A stretch of DNA of 41,987 nt from CAYLLT01 sp964591605. GTDB lineage: Bacteria; Planctomycetota; Phycisphaerae; UBA1845; PWPN01. The stretch covers positions 1 through 41,987 of the forward strand of contig CAZQEN010000018.1 of the NCBI GenBank assembly GCA_964591605.1. The letters are read 5' to 3'. Shown here one piece after another: positions 16,947 to 25,435 of the stretch. Position numbers and translations under genes: made by a program. Within the stretch, counting starts at the first letter, position 1; the number at the start of each line of letters is the position of its first letter. A model generated the notes under the pieces. It was not told where the DNA came from. It saw only the letters and a list, made by a program, of their open reading frames with translations, and did no database searches.

Positions 16947-17936
16947 ATGGCAATGGGCATCAGCCGGCGCAGCCACACGCGGGAGACTTCGAAGGTACGG
17001 GCTGATTCAGCGCCCCGCCCACGGCAGCGCGCATTCACGCTGATCGAAGTCCTGGTGGTGGTGGCGATCATCGCTCTCCTGGTCTCGGTGCTCCTGCCCG
17101 CGCTGTCCCACGCGCGGGAAATCTCCAGGCGGGCCGTCTGCGCATCGCACCTGCATCAACAGGGCGTCGGTTTTTCAGGTTACTCGTCCGAGAACCGGGC
17201 CTATCTGCCCTGGACGGCGAAATTCCGCTACGCCCTGCTCGAGGGGCTCTACTATCACGGTTTTCCCCGGCCGCGGGGCGATGACTGGGCGACGTTCAAC
17301 AGCGGCTCGCTGTTCCCCAAGTACGTCGGCAAGAATGCGGAAGTCTTCTACTGCCCCAGCAACCGGACCTTCAATGCCCGCAACCCCGATAACGGCATGA
17401 ACGTGTTTCTGAGGGTGTTCTCCAGCCAGAGACGCACCGATCCCGGATACCTGAACTCTCACAACTTCCCCATATCGCCATATTACTCCTACGAGTATGC
17501 GATTCCCGCCGCCAACAGCCGCAGTCCGCGCGACGCCGGGCGCGACATGTACCCCGCGGAGACGGTCCGCTCGCACTGGCCGTGCGACGCCGGCCCGCCC
17601 GAGTGCCTGGATTCGCCGTACTATCAGTACCTCAACGACCCCGCCGAGCCGGATCCGTCGTTTCTGGGCCCGTCGCCCCGGGCCAGCCGCGGCCGGCACA
17701 ACATCCACGCCCTGCTGTCCGACGGGTTCTTCTCGGACGGCAACCTGCTGAAGGCGGCCCTCGGCTACCACGGGGGCGGCTTCAACGTGCTGTACGGCGA
17801 CTACCACGTCAAATGGATCAAGGACCCGGGCGGCAAGATCTACAATTCGAACGCGGCCTATCCCTACTCCGCCTATCCGGGCATCAACAACGCGAAGGTG
17901 TACCTGATCTGGGACTACTTCTCCCGGAGCGGCTGA
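16947..17936 (+). CDS. Type II secretion/type IV pilus-like pseudopilin (planctomycete H-x-G-x-x-N-V type)
   Basis: The protein has 329 residues from the ATG at 16947; longer frames would place out-of-family sequence in front. A basic leader is followed by A-F-T-L-I-E-V-L-V-V-V-A-I-I-A-L-L, the class III prepilin cleavage site and N-terminal helix. Residue -1 is Ala rather than the usual Gly. Just after the helix comes S-R-R-A-V-C-A-S-H-L-H-Q, and near the C-terminus G-Y-H-G-G-G-F-N-V-L-Y-G-D-Y-H-V-K-W. Both are characteristic of the very numerous DUF1559-like pseudopilins of planctomycetes. These proteins probably assemble into a periplasmic or surface fibre after processing by prepilin peptidase. 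No secretion ATPase or peptidase gene is nearby, so it is a stand-alone minor pilin. Confidence 0.9.
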   Translation: MAMGISRRSHTRETSKVRADSAPRPRQRAFTLIEVLVVVAIIALLVSVLLPALSHAREISRRAVCASHLHQQGVGFSGYSSENRAYLPWTAKFRYALLEGLYYHGFPRPRGDDWATFNSGSLFPKYVGKNAEVFYCPSNRTFNARNPDNGMNVFLRVFSSQRRTDPGYLNSHNFPISPYYSYEYAIPAANSRSPRDAGRDMYPAETVRSHWPCDAGPPECLDSPYYQYLNDPAEPDPSFLGPSPRASRGRHNIHALLSDGFFSDGNLLKAALGYHGGGFNVLYGDYHVKWIKDPGGKIYNSNAAYPYSAYPGINNAKVYLIWDYFSRSG

Positions 17937-18163
17937 CGCGCCACTCCGCCATCGGCCGCCACGCTCCGCGCCGGGAATCCCGCCGTCATCGTCCGGCATG
18001 AGCCATGTCTGCCGGGCCAGGCAGGCTGACTTGACCCTCGGCCGCGTTCGCGGCGGGCCCGAACAGCCGGTTCGCTGTCGATTCCCTTTGAATCCTCCAC
18101 ACATCATGTTATCTTCGGTATCGGGTCGACTATCAGGTTGCTGGATTCATTCAGGAGGCAGGA

Positions 18164-18823
18164 ATGTGCTGGCTTTACCGCCGCGGCGCTGTGATGTTGC
18201 TGTTTTACATCATCGGATGCTACGGGGAGCGGAAACCCGAGGAGCTCGAGTGCATTACCATCGAATCTCCGACGGTACATGTGGTGGGAACCGTCGATGA
18301 TGTGGAGTCGGTCACCATCGATCTCCTGGCGATGAATCCGCAATCGACGTCCAAACTCGCCACGCGAGAGATCCGCCAGCACGTGGAATTCGATCTTCGC
18401 AGAACGAATCCCGCCACTTCGGACCTCGAGGGCACGGCCACCGTCACCCGGACCGAGCACGAAACGACGGTCTACACGGATCCCGAGGCTTGCGGAGGCA
18501 CGCTTTTCACGGACTACACCGACCGGGAATGGACAGTCACCGTGAAAGCGACGCTGAGCTGCACGCCCGGTAAAGGCGAGGCGCAATTCACGCTGTCAGG
18601 GACCACCGAGCTCCAGGGCGGCGGCGCCCCGGTGGTCTACCGCGTTCACGACACCTGCTTCGACCAGACGACCACCGGTCCCGCGGAGAACAACTGGAAC
18701 CTTATAGATGAATCAGGAGTGATCAGCAACGGATCATACGAGCTTCGCGAACCGCTTCCGCTCCCTGAACATACCACGGGCGAAAAGTACCACGAGGTCA
18801 AGCTGACGATCACCGAGTCATAG
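18164..18823 (+). CDS. Unknown lipoprotein
   Basis: The protein has 219 residues from the ATG at 18164, preceded by AGGAGG with a 5-nt gap, a strong ribosome site that fixes the start. The N-terminus has basic residues, a short hydrophobic stretch and I-I-G-C, a good lipobox. The mature part is rich in Thr, Ser and Glu and looks mostly beta-structured, with cysteines near C30, C108, C132 and C158 that could form disulphides. I recognise no domain. One 60-nt line counts to about 57% GC, below the roughly 70% of nearby genes, which may indicate recent acquisition. It is flanked by gene-poor stretches on both sides, so it is probably transcribed alone. Confidence 0.75.
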   Translation: MCWLYRRGAVMLLFYIIGCYGERKPEELECITIESPTVHVVGTVDDVESVTIDLLAMNPQSTSKLATREIRQHVEFDLRRTNPATSDLEGTATVTRTEHETTVYTDPEACGGTLFTDYTDREWTVTVKATLSCTPGKGEAQFTLSGTTELQGGGAPVVYRVHDTCFDQTTTGPAENNWNLIDESGVISNGSYELREPLPLPEHTTGEKYHEVKLTITES

Positions 18824-19240
18824 GTGACTGACCTTCGGTTCTGGCTCAATGGCCCGTGAGGATCGCCCGACTCCCGGCGCCGCATCAACCGCTCAGGTGT
18901 CTGAGGGCAGGCGCCAGACCGATAGAAGCAGCGGAGGCTGCATGACCTCAGCCAGGGCGCGTCCCGCGTCAGTGGACGATGCCACGCATGGAGCCCAAGT
19001 GCGAGCGAGGCGTAGTCGCGTGAAACCCTCGGCATGCACGAGCCAGTACCGGAGAATCCCTGCCTGATGGGGCACCACAGTTCGCTGGTGGGGTGGCGCG
19101 GCCACGGCTGCAATCGTGCAGCCGCGGCCCCGCGACACTCGCGAACGCGCTTGACCTCGCCTGCCCGTGCTGTCAACATCTTGGCCTGTCCATCCGGGTC
19201 GGGTTCGGCCGGGCCATCTGATTCTGAAAGGAAAGCGTGC
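18824..19240. other. Gene-free stretch with one hairpin
   Basis: No plausible gene is seen in these 417 nt: the open frames have no ribosome site or recognisable sequence. It contains a perfect 8-bp hairpin with a 4-nt loop at 19105-19124, extendable with a mismatch into flanking GGCC/GGCC. The promoter for the NHL-repeat gene must lie here, but I could not identify -35/-10 boxes with confidence. Confidence 0.5.
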
Positions 19241-21391
19241 ATGTTCAGCGTCCGTCTGTCTTTGACGATCGTGGTTGCTCTCTGCGCCTGCGCCATTCCC
19301 CTGCTCGCGGCGCCCAACGACACGACCGCCGACGCCGTCGTCGGACAGGCCAACTTCACCAGCAACACCGCCAATCAGGGTAATGCCGCGGCCAGCGCCA
19401 CCAGCCTCGACGGATGCCGCAACCTCGCCATCGACCCCACAAACGGCCGACTCTACGTCGCTGACACGAGCAACAACCGCGTGCTGAGCTGGTCCAATCC
19501 CCAGTCCTTCACGAACGGCGCTGCCGCGGACATCGTCCTGGGCCAGCCCGATTTCACCAGCAATCAGCCCAATCTCGGCAACGCCGCCCCCAGCAGCCAG
19601 TCCATGTCCGGCCCGCGCAGTGTGGCCGTCGACCCGAGTGGCCGCCTGTACGTCGCCGACTCGGGCAACATCCGCGTCCTGCGCTTTGATCCCCCGATCA
19701 CCTCCAACCAGGCCGCCGTCCAGGTCTTCGGCCAGGCCAACAGTTTCGCCACCGCGAATCAGGCGGCCTCCAACAACGCGACGGCGAATAACCTTGGCAA
19801 CCCCGACGGCATCGCCGTGGACAGCAACGGCGACCTGTACGTCGCCGACCGCTTCCTGCATCGCGTCACCATCTACCAGAACCCCACCGGCACCGACACC
19901 ACCGCCGACCTCGTTCTGGGCCAGCCCAATCTCACGTCCGCCGACGCCAATCAGGGCGGCAATCCAGCCGCCAACACGCTTCGCAACCCCATCGCGGCCG
20001 GCGTCGATGCGAACAACAATCTCTACGTCGCCGATGAGGGCAACAACCGCGTCCTGCTTTACACCGTGCCGCTCTCGACGAACATGAACGCCTCTCGCGC
20101 CTACGGCCAGCCCGATTTCACCAGCGATACGGCCAACAACGGCGGCGTCAGCGCGAGCAGCATGTTCGGGCCTGTGGGCATTGCCATCGATTCGATCAGC
20201 GGCAACCTCTACGTCGCCGACGCGATCAACATGCGTATTCTGGAGTATGCCAATCCGCTGAATGACAGCGTGGCCGACCGGGTGTACGGGCAGCTCGGCG
20301 ACTTCACCACCAAGACCGTCAACAAGGGGGGCGTCAGCGCCGACAGCCTCAACGACGTGGCCGGCGTGGCGGTCGACGCCTTCGGGAACCTCTATGCGGG
20401 CGACCGGCTGAACAGCCGCGTGCTGCGCTTCAACGCGCCCGTCGCCGATCTCTCCGTCACCAACGAGGCCGTCATCCCGACGACCGATCCGCCGGTTCCC
20501 GGCGGCGCCCGCTTCCTGCCCGGCGACAACGTCACCTATGACATCGCCGTGGCCAACGCCGGCCCCGACGCCGCTCTGGGCGTGATTCTGACCGATGTTC
20601 TGCCCGCAGGCGCGACCCTGGTATCGGCCGAGGTCGCGTCCGGCGGCTCCTGCACGGGAACGACCACAATCACCTGTAACATCAACGATATCGCTTCGGG
20701 CAACTCGGCCTCGCTCCAGATCCGCCTGGAGGCCGTCACGCCCGGCACGATCAACCACACCGTCACCGTCAGCACCACCAGCAGCGACCCCGTCTCGTCG
20801 AACAACTCCGCTACCGCACAAACCATCGTCCACGAGCCCGGCCAGGACGGCGACGGCTTCGACGACAACGAAGACAACTGCCCGACCGTCAGCAACGCGG
20901 CGCAGCTCGACGGCGACGGCGACGGCGTGGGAGATGCATGCGATAACTGCCCGTCCGCAGCCAACACCGACCAGGCCAACAGCGACGGCGACGCGTTCGG
21001 GAACGCCTGCGACAACTGCCCGTCCGCCGCGAATGCCGACCAGGCCGATGGCGACGGGGACGGCGCAGGCAACGCCTGCGACAATTGCCCCACCCTCGCC
21101 AACGCGGATCAGGCCGATGGCGATGGCGATGGCGTCGGCAACGTCTGCGACAACTGCCCCGCTGTCGCCAACGCGGATCAGGCCGATGGCGATGGCGACG
21201 GCGCGGGCAACGCCTGCGACGCCGCACCGGACGACGGCTCGACCGGCGGCGACGGAACGGATTCGCCTGACGAACCGTCCACGCCGAACTGCGGCGGCAC
21301 CGGCGGCACCACCGCCTGCGGCGGTGCGAGCTACCTGCCGCTCACGCTGATCGGCCTGGGCGGGATGCACTATCGCCGCCGCCGCGCGTGA
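19241..21391 (+). CDS. Surface protein: NHL repeats, DUF11 domain, thrombospondin type 3 repeats, C-terminal sorting signal
   Basis: The protein has 716 residues from the ATG at 19241, preceded by AAAGGA with an 8-nt gap. Residues 1-24 form a signal peptide. Residues about 30-400 contain six NHL-type repeats (V-A-V-D-P-S-G-R-L-Y-V-A-D and N-R-V-L variants), expected to fold as a beta-propeller. Residues 401-530 form a DUF11 domain (A-D-L-S-V-T-N, N-V-T-Y-D-I-A-V-A-N-A-G-P-D). Residues 535-665 carry five thrombospondin type 3 calcium-binding repeats of 23 residues (D-N-C-P, D-G-D-G-x-G-N-A-C). The tail (684-716) has Cys-Gly-Gly motifs, a short hydrophobic segment, then Y-R-R-R-R-A. This resembles C-terminal sorting signals that direct proteins to a surface-anchoring machinery. 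The role is probably adhesive or structural. Confidence 0.9.
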   Translation: MFSVRLSLTIVVALCACAIPLLAAPNDTTADAVVGQANFTSNTANQGNAAASATSLDGCRNLAIDPTNGRLYVADTSNNRVLSWSNPQSFTNGAAADIVLGQPDFTSNQPNLGNAAPSSQSMSGPRSVAVDPSGRLYVADSGNIRVLRFDPPITSNQAAVQVFGQANSFATANQAASNNATANNLGNPDGIAVDSNGDLYVADRFLHRVTIYQNPTGTDTTADLVLGQPNLTSADANQGGNPAANTLRNPIAAGVDANNNLYVADEGNNRVLLYTVPLSTNMNASRAYGQPDFTSDTANNGGVSASSMFGPVGIAIDSISGNLYVADAINMRILEYANPLNDSVADRVYGQLGDFTTKTVNKGGVSADSLNDVAGVAVDAFGNLYAGDRLNSRVLRFNAPVADLSVTNEAVIPTTDPPVPGGARFLPGDNVTYDIAVANAGPDAALGVILTDVLPAGATLVSAEVASGGSCTGTTTITCNINDIASGNSASLQIRLEAVTPGTINHTVTVSTTSSDPVSSNNSATAQTIVHEPGQDGDGFDDNEDNCPTVSNAAQLDGDGDGVGDACDNCPSAANTDQANSDGDAFGNACDNCPSAANADQADGDGDGAGNACDNCPTLANADQADGDGDGVGNVCDNCPAVANADQADGDGDGAGNACDAAPDDGSTGGDGTDSPDEPSTPNCGGTGGTTACGGASYLPLTLIGLGGMHYRRRRA
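20938..21220 (+). repeat. Tandem 69-bp repeats encoding thrombospondin type 3 units
   Basis: About four units of 69 bp, each coding for 23 residues beginning D-N-C-P and ending near G-N-A-C, lie head to tail inside the NHL/DUF11 gene. The last copies are nearly identical at the DNA level, which suggests recent expansion by slippage or recombination. Copy number could differ between strains and be misassembled from short reads. Confidence 0.8.
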
Positions 21392-21456
21392 GGCCGCTCT
21401 CTGACAGATTGGACGAACGGCCCTCGCCCAAGAAGGTGCGCGACAACCTCTCTGAT

Positions 21457-22008
21457 TCAGGTCCCCAGCCGTCGAAGTTCGATGACACCGGTCACCAGAG
21501 AGGGAAGGGGTGGGGCTGGGGCGTTCGGACGTGTGAGTACGTAAAGCCGCTCCGCCGCCGGTCTCACCGCTTTGTCCGGATCCCGCAGGAGCCGCTGTCT
21601 CTTGCAGTCCTGGTCTTCATCGACCTCGATACCGGTCAGGACGCACAGCCATGTCTCAGTATGTCGTCGCGGTATCACATGACTGACCCGCTCATCATGC
21701 CCGCGCTGTTCCTGCCCGTCGCTGGCCAATGCGTTGTCCAACTGATTGAGCCGCCGGGCCACCGATTCGATGTCGGCGTCCATATGAACCAGCAAACACA
21801 TGTGACTCAGCCGCCGGCGTAGCTCTTTCATTTCGAGCGGGTAGCGTCCCAGCACCCATTGCTTTGCGTCGCCGCTTCCTGATGGGGAGATCTCCTGCCG
21901 AATTCTTCGAGTATCGATATCAAGCGCGCGCTGAGCATATCGTCTCAGGAGATTGGCCGATCGCTGATCCTCGGCGACGATAATGACCCTTGCATATCGG
22001 CTGCTCAT
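21457..22008 (-). CDS. Toprim/DUF4276-like small protein, partner of the AAA ATPase
   Basis: The protein has 183 residues. Its ATG overlaps the ATPase stop codon (ATGA, 4-nt overlap), so the two are translationally coupled. Visible blocks are V-I-I-V-A-E-D-Q near residues 8-15, an S-G-S-G-D-A-K-Q-W-V segment at 43-52, a hydrophobic strand ending H-M-D-A-D at 74-78, and I-P-R-R-H-T-E-T-W-L at 112-121. An acidic Glu after the first strand and a D-x-D after a later strand are the layout of Toprim-type nuclease or primase domains. I infer a Toprim-like or DUF4276-like fold and have no proof. No signal peptide or membrane segment is seen. It lies 65 nt from the convergent surface-protein gene. The likely role is the nuclease or effector of a two-gene module whose sensor is the ATPase. 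Confidence 0.75.
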   Translation of the reverse strand: MSSRYARVIIVAEDQRSANLLRRYAQRALDIDTRRIRQEISPSGSGDAKQWVLGRYPLEMKELRRRLSHMCLLVHMDADIESVARRLNQLDNALASDGQEQRGHDERVSHVIPRRHTETWLCVLTGIEVDEDQDCKRQRLLRDPDKAVRPAAERLYVLTRPNAPAPPLPSLVTGVIELRRLGT

Positions 22009-23165
22009 CGCGTGATCGCCGTGGTTGCGCCCTTATCAGCGCCGCCATCCGCGCCTCCCACCCATCCTCGTGCCACCATCTCGGCGGGCGTCAAGCCCGT
22101 GTCGCCTGCCTGGGAGTACCTTCGTATCTGTACCGGACCGCAGCCGGCACGTTCGGTGAGCACGCCGTGGCTGACCGCCCATTGATTGAAGATCTCGGGA
22201 TGATGTGAAACGAGCACCAACTGCCCGTGGCCGTCGTCCACCATATCCGTCGCCGAAAGCAGCCAGGGCTGGATTTCGTCCAGCGAGACGAAGTTGTCCG
22301 GCTCGTCAAGGAATACCGTACGTCCCTGAGCCAGAAGCAAGTGCAGAATGCTGTACAACAGGATCAGGGCTCGCTGACCATCTGACAGCTCGGTGAAACG
22401 CAGCATGAGCTTGCCGCCGCTGCCACCGAAGTCCGCCCGAAGGAGCCATCGCCCCGGACCGGCAGGTTCAAAATTGAGCGCCTCGAATCCTGGCAGCACA
22501 TCCGTCAAGGTGCCATGCAGCAACTGGTCGCGCCGTTTGTCGGCGGCACTGGCGGCATGATACCAGGCGGCAAAGTTGCGCGTGTCAGGGACGAGGTGGA
22601 AATCATCGCGCTCCACCAGGTCCGCCATCTGCTGAGGGTTGGGCTTCATGACGGTCACTCCCTGAAGCCATCGACCGAACCACGTCAGTTTCTGATTGTC
22701 GTGTCTCGGTGCAATCGTGCTCAGCGCCGATCTTCCCCAGTCGAACGGGTATTCCGAACCCAAACTGTGGTCGTCCCGAAACAAGCGGACGAGGCCATCC
22801 TCGAAGCGAAAGAGGGGCCTGCTGTCGAGAGTCAGGGTTTCGCTGATGATGCGTGTTCGCGGTTGATCGGTACCGGCTGTGTCACGATGTTCGATGGTCA
22901 GTTTGTACTGGTACCCGCCAGCAGGCCCACTCACGTCGAGTTCGAACCTCTGTCGGGGAATCTGTTGCCACCGCGTCAGTGTGTCCACACGGAAAACATC
23001 ATCCGTTTTCGACTGTCCGAGGAGCAGCAACTGAAGTTGCACGAGCACCTCACCAAAGGTGGACTTGCCGGTTCCGTTGGCACCCATCAAGAGCACCCTG
23101 GGTCCGAGTTTAAGCTCAGAGTTCACGAGTGCGCGGTAGTTGTCGATGTAGAGACGAGTCAGCAT
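22005..23165 (-). CDS. AAA/ABC-type ATPase of the OLD/RecF-like class
   Basis: The protein has 386 residues from the ATG at 23165, with GGAG 6 nt upstream; the frame is open further but the extension is unlike the family. The N-terminus L-T-R-L-Y-I-D-N-Y-R-A-L is the usual first strand of SMC/OLD-like ATPases. Walker A is G-A-N-G-T-G-K-S-T (28-36), the ABC signature region L-S-D-G-Q-R-A-L-I (260-268), Walker B T-V-F-L-D-E-P-D-N (283-291), and the switch His V-S-H-H-P-E (319-324). The coiled-coil arm typical of SMC proteins is absent. Such compact AAA_21-type ATPases are sensors in several anti-phage systems. The partner follows with a 4-nt overlap. Three spot-counted lines across the pair average about 57-58% GC against 70-72% in adjacent genes, which suggests horizontal transfer. 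Confidence 0.9.
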   Translation of the reverse strand: MLTRLYIDNYRALVNSELKLGPRVLLMGANGTGKSTFGEVLVQLQLLLLGQSKTDDVFRVDTLTRWQQIPRQRFELDVSGPAGGYQYKLTIEHRDTAGTDQPRTRIISETLTLDSRPLFRFEDGLVRLFRDDHSLGSEYPFDWGRSALSTIAPRHDNQKLTWFGRWLQGVTVMKPNPQQMADLVERDDFHLVPDTRNFAAWYHAASAADKRRDQLLHGTLTDVLPGFEALNFEPAGPGRWLLRADFGGSGGKLMLRFTELSDGQRALILLYSILHLLLAQGRTVFLDEPDNFVSLDEIQPWLLSATDMVDDGHGQLVLVSHHPEIFNQWAVSHGVLTERAGCGPVQIRRYSQAGDTGLTPAEMVARGWVGGADGGADKGATTAITR

Positions 23166-23402
23166 ATTAGGCTCCGTTCTGGCACCTCCGCTGCGGGTGA
23201 TTGCAACAACCCCCCGAGCCGCCGGCGAACACGCCGGAACCTGCAACAACATGTGTCCGCGATACAGCCGGTTTTGTCGTCCTTTTCCATACCAGTTTAA
23301 CTCATCGGGCAGGCTCGGCCAAGTTGATGGTCCTACAACATCGTCTGCCGGTCGATGTCTCCCGCTCGCACCCCCATTCTGCACCCCATGGCAGATCGAC
23401 TC
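23166..23402. promoter_or_regulatory. Upstream region of the ATPase pair with direct repeats flanking a hairpin
   Basis: This has no gene. The 9-mer TGCAACAAC occurs twice, at 23202-23210 and 23242-23250, exactly 40 nt apart. Between the copies lies a 6-bp hairpin with a 4-nt loop (arms 23222-23227 and 23232-23237). On the minus strand a weak sigma-70-like pair, TTGGCC and TAAACT with a 17-nt spacer (about 23294-23322), is a possible promoter. The repeats may be operator half-sites or leader RNA structure; this is inference. Confidence 0.35.
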
Positions 23403-25262
23403 TCAATGCGACGGCACAGATCCCCCCGGCCTGCTTGCACCCGTCCCCTCCATTGCGTGCCGCGCCAGTGCGAAGAATGTATGCGGATCCAGCACCTGCA
23501 CAGCGATCTCCGGATGCGTCCGGCCCAGGATCTCCAGTGCGGCCGCGATGTTCGACGGGGTGTCCCACACCACGCGGAAGATGTAGAAACCCGGCGCAGC
23601 GTTGCCGCGCCCGCGGATCACGCCGGCCATGATGTCCGCGATCTCCTGCGGCTTGCCGGCGCTGTTGCAGGTGTGATTCAGCAGCTCCAGCACGGGCATC
23701 CCTTTCCACACGTGCGGCCGGGGGGCCTTGCCGCCCGCAGCGTGCATGTCATCCACGATCGTCGCCAGGCCGTCCGGCGCAAACTGCTGGAACGCATCCT
23801 TCACCGCCGCCGAGGGTTCGTCCCAGTCGAGCACCATCGGTGCGATCGTCATGTCCGCCTCGCGGAAGAACCGCCGGTTGTGCCGAACGAAGAGCGGCAG
23901 ATGCTCGCTGCGAACGCGGTTGGGGTTCATGTACCCCGCCGCGCTGGCGTCCGCCGTGAACGTGTCCGCCGGACTCGCCGTGCTGTAGAAGTACGCGATC
24001 ACGTCCGGGTACGTCTCCAGCAGGTTGGGGTTCACCCCCCACGCCAGCGGCACCTTCCCGCGACCTGCGTCGGCCCATTTGGCCGGCAGAAACTCGTACA
24101 GCGGCGTGGCCGAGTCGTAATCGGCCATCAGGATGCACACGTATGCCTTCTTCTCGAGCGGTATCGGCCGGGCCGGGCGGTTCTGCCGCAGCGGCCGCCG
24201 CGGCGCCTGGCTGTGCAGGGACTGGTTGAAGCAGTCGCTCGAGATCGTGTTCTGGTACACGTTGTACGGCGAGATGAGCCACACCGTCTCCCACTCCGTT
24301 GGCACCGGCTCGTGCCGGCTCGGGTGATCGGGCATGTTGGCATACTTCGAGAACGCGAAGAACCCCGTCATCTCCGTCATGTGCCGCCCGGCCGACTGGG
24401 CCAGCGTCTGCTCCAGAATCAGCCTGTACGTCTCCAGGTCCAGCCCGAGCCGCTGCTGCGGATCGTCCTGCGGCGCCTCATCGCCCCACGGCGAGAGATC
24501 GAACACGAACGCCCGCCGCATCACCGCCCAGTCGCGCGTCAGCACGTACCCGATGTCGCCGCGGGCCCGCGTCGAGTACGAATCCTCAAACAGGCACAGA
24601 AGCTGCGACGAGCACCGCCCCTTCGCCAGATACGCCTCGATCGCCCAGCGGTACGCATCGTTCTTGCGGCTCCCGGTCTTCGTCCCGTTGAACCGGCCAC
24701 GCAGGTCATGCAGCACCGGCAGCCGCCACTCCACCAGATACCGTCCGGCCAGCTCCGGGCTGAGCACGACGGCGTCCTCGACGCCGGCAATCGTCGTCGC
24801 GACGTTCACGCTCGCCGGCACCGCCGGGTCCCAGATCACCGCCCCCTTGAGCCGCCGCCCGGCCAGCTTCACCAGTGCGCCCGGATCGCCCACCGCCCGC
24901 GGTTCGCGCCCGCCAAGCCATCGCCCCTCCTTCGAGAGCACGTCAAGCCAGAACTCCGGCCGGCTGTTCTTGCGTGACAACACATAAACATCCGGGCCGT
25001 CCCGATTGATGATCCCCTGCAGACACGCCACCGCCAGCGACTCATCATACGCCGCAGCGGTCCCATCCTGTGCCAGCGTGTAAGTATAGAGGGTTCTGCT
25101 TCGTGAGCCACCCGGGGCGGCCTGCGTGTCGGCGGCACAAACGAGCGCCATTCGGGTAGCCATTGCCAGCGCGAGCAAGGCCGCCGGTGATGCGTGGCGA
25201 AGTGGAATGCTCATGACGCCCATCAGAACCGAAAGCAACAGGCCCGGCAACGCGGCCTTCAT
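23403..25262 (-). CDS. GxGYxYP-family putative glycoside hydrolase, secreted
   Basis: The protein has 619 residues; in-frame ATGs at 25262, 25220 and 25211 are all possible starts, and the last gives the neatest signal peptide. The N-terminal part (Y-D-E-S-L-A-V-A-C-L-Q-G-I-I-N-R) and the C-terminal part (W-G-V-N-P-N-L, P-M-V-L-D-W-D-E-P) match the two-domain GxGYxYP family found mostly in planctomycetes, Bacteroidetes and Verrucomicrobia. The name-giving motif is degenerate here (S-A-A-G-Y-M-N-P, residues 441-448). Members are predicted glycoside hydrolases from fold similarity, and no substrate is firmly known. An export signal points to extracellular polysaccharide. It begins divergently from the carbonic anhydrase gene, 173 nt away. 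Confidence 0.85.
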   Translation of the reverse strand: MKAALPGLLLSVLMGVMSIPLRHASPAALLALAMATRMALVCAADTQAAPGGSRSRTLYTYTLAQDGTAAAYDESLAVACLQGIINRDGPDVYVLSRKNSRPEFWLDVLSKEGRWLGGREPRAVGDPGALVKLAGRRLKGAVIWDPAVPASVNVATTIAGVEDAVVLSPELAGRYLVEWRLPVLHDLRGRFNGTKTGSRKNDAYRWAIEAYLAKGRCSSQLLCLFEDSYSTRARGDIGYVLTRDWAVMRRAFVFDLSPWGDEAPQDDPQQRLGLDLETYRLILEQTLAQSAGRHMTEMTGFFAFSKYANMPDHPSRHEPVPTEWETVWLISPYNVYQNTISSDCFNQSLHSQAPRRPLRQNRPARPIPLEKKAYVCILMADYDSATPLYEFLPAKWADAGRGKVPLAWGVNPNLLETYPDVIAYFYSTASPADTFTADASAAGYMNPNRVRSEHLPLFVRHNRRFFREADMTIAPMVLDWDEPSAAVKDAFQQFAPDGLATIVDDMHAAGGKAPRPHVWKGMPVLELLNHTCNSAGKPQEIADIMAGVIRGRGNAAPGFYIFRVVWDTPSNIAAALEILGRTHPEIAVQVLDPHTFFALARHAMEGTGASRPGGSVPSH

Positions 25263-25435
25263 CGGGGCCGTCTCGAATCGATCGACCGGGCATCCGGGCG
25301 GGTCGGTTGCGGCCGGTCCACGACCTGCCGCATGATGATGGCCGCGACGGTGAACAGGGGCCGGTATGGCACGCGGGTTGCTTTAGACCTGCTGGCCCGG
25401 CCGGCTGGCTCATGGGCAGGAAAGGACGGTCTGGA

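Noticed and set aside
18893..21370. Minus-strand frame of 825 codons with repeated Val/Ala/Gly text
   Set aside because: It is the shadow of the surface-protein gene, and its repeats simply mirror the NHL and thrombospondin repeats.
22515..23300. Plus-strand frame of 261 codons
   Set aside because: It is antisense to the ATPase, whose Walker and signature motifs are unambiguous.
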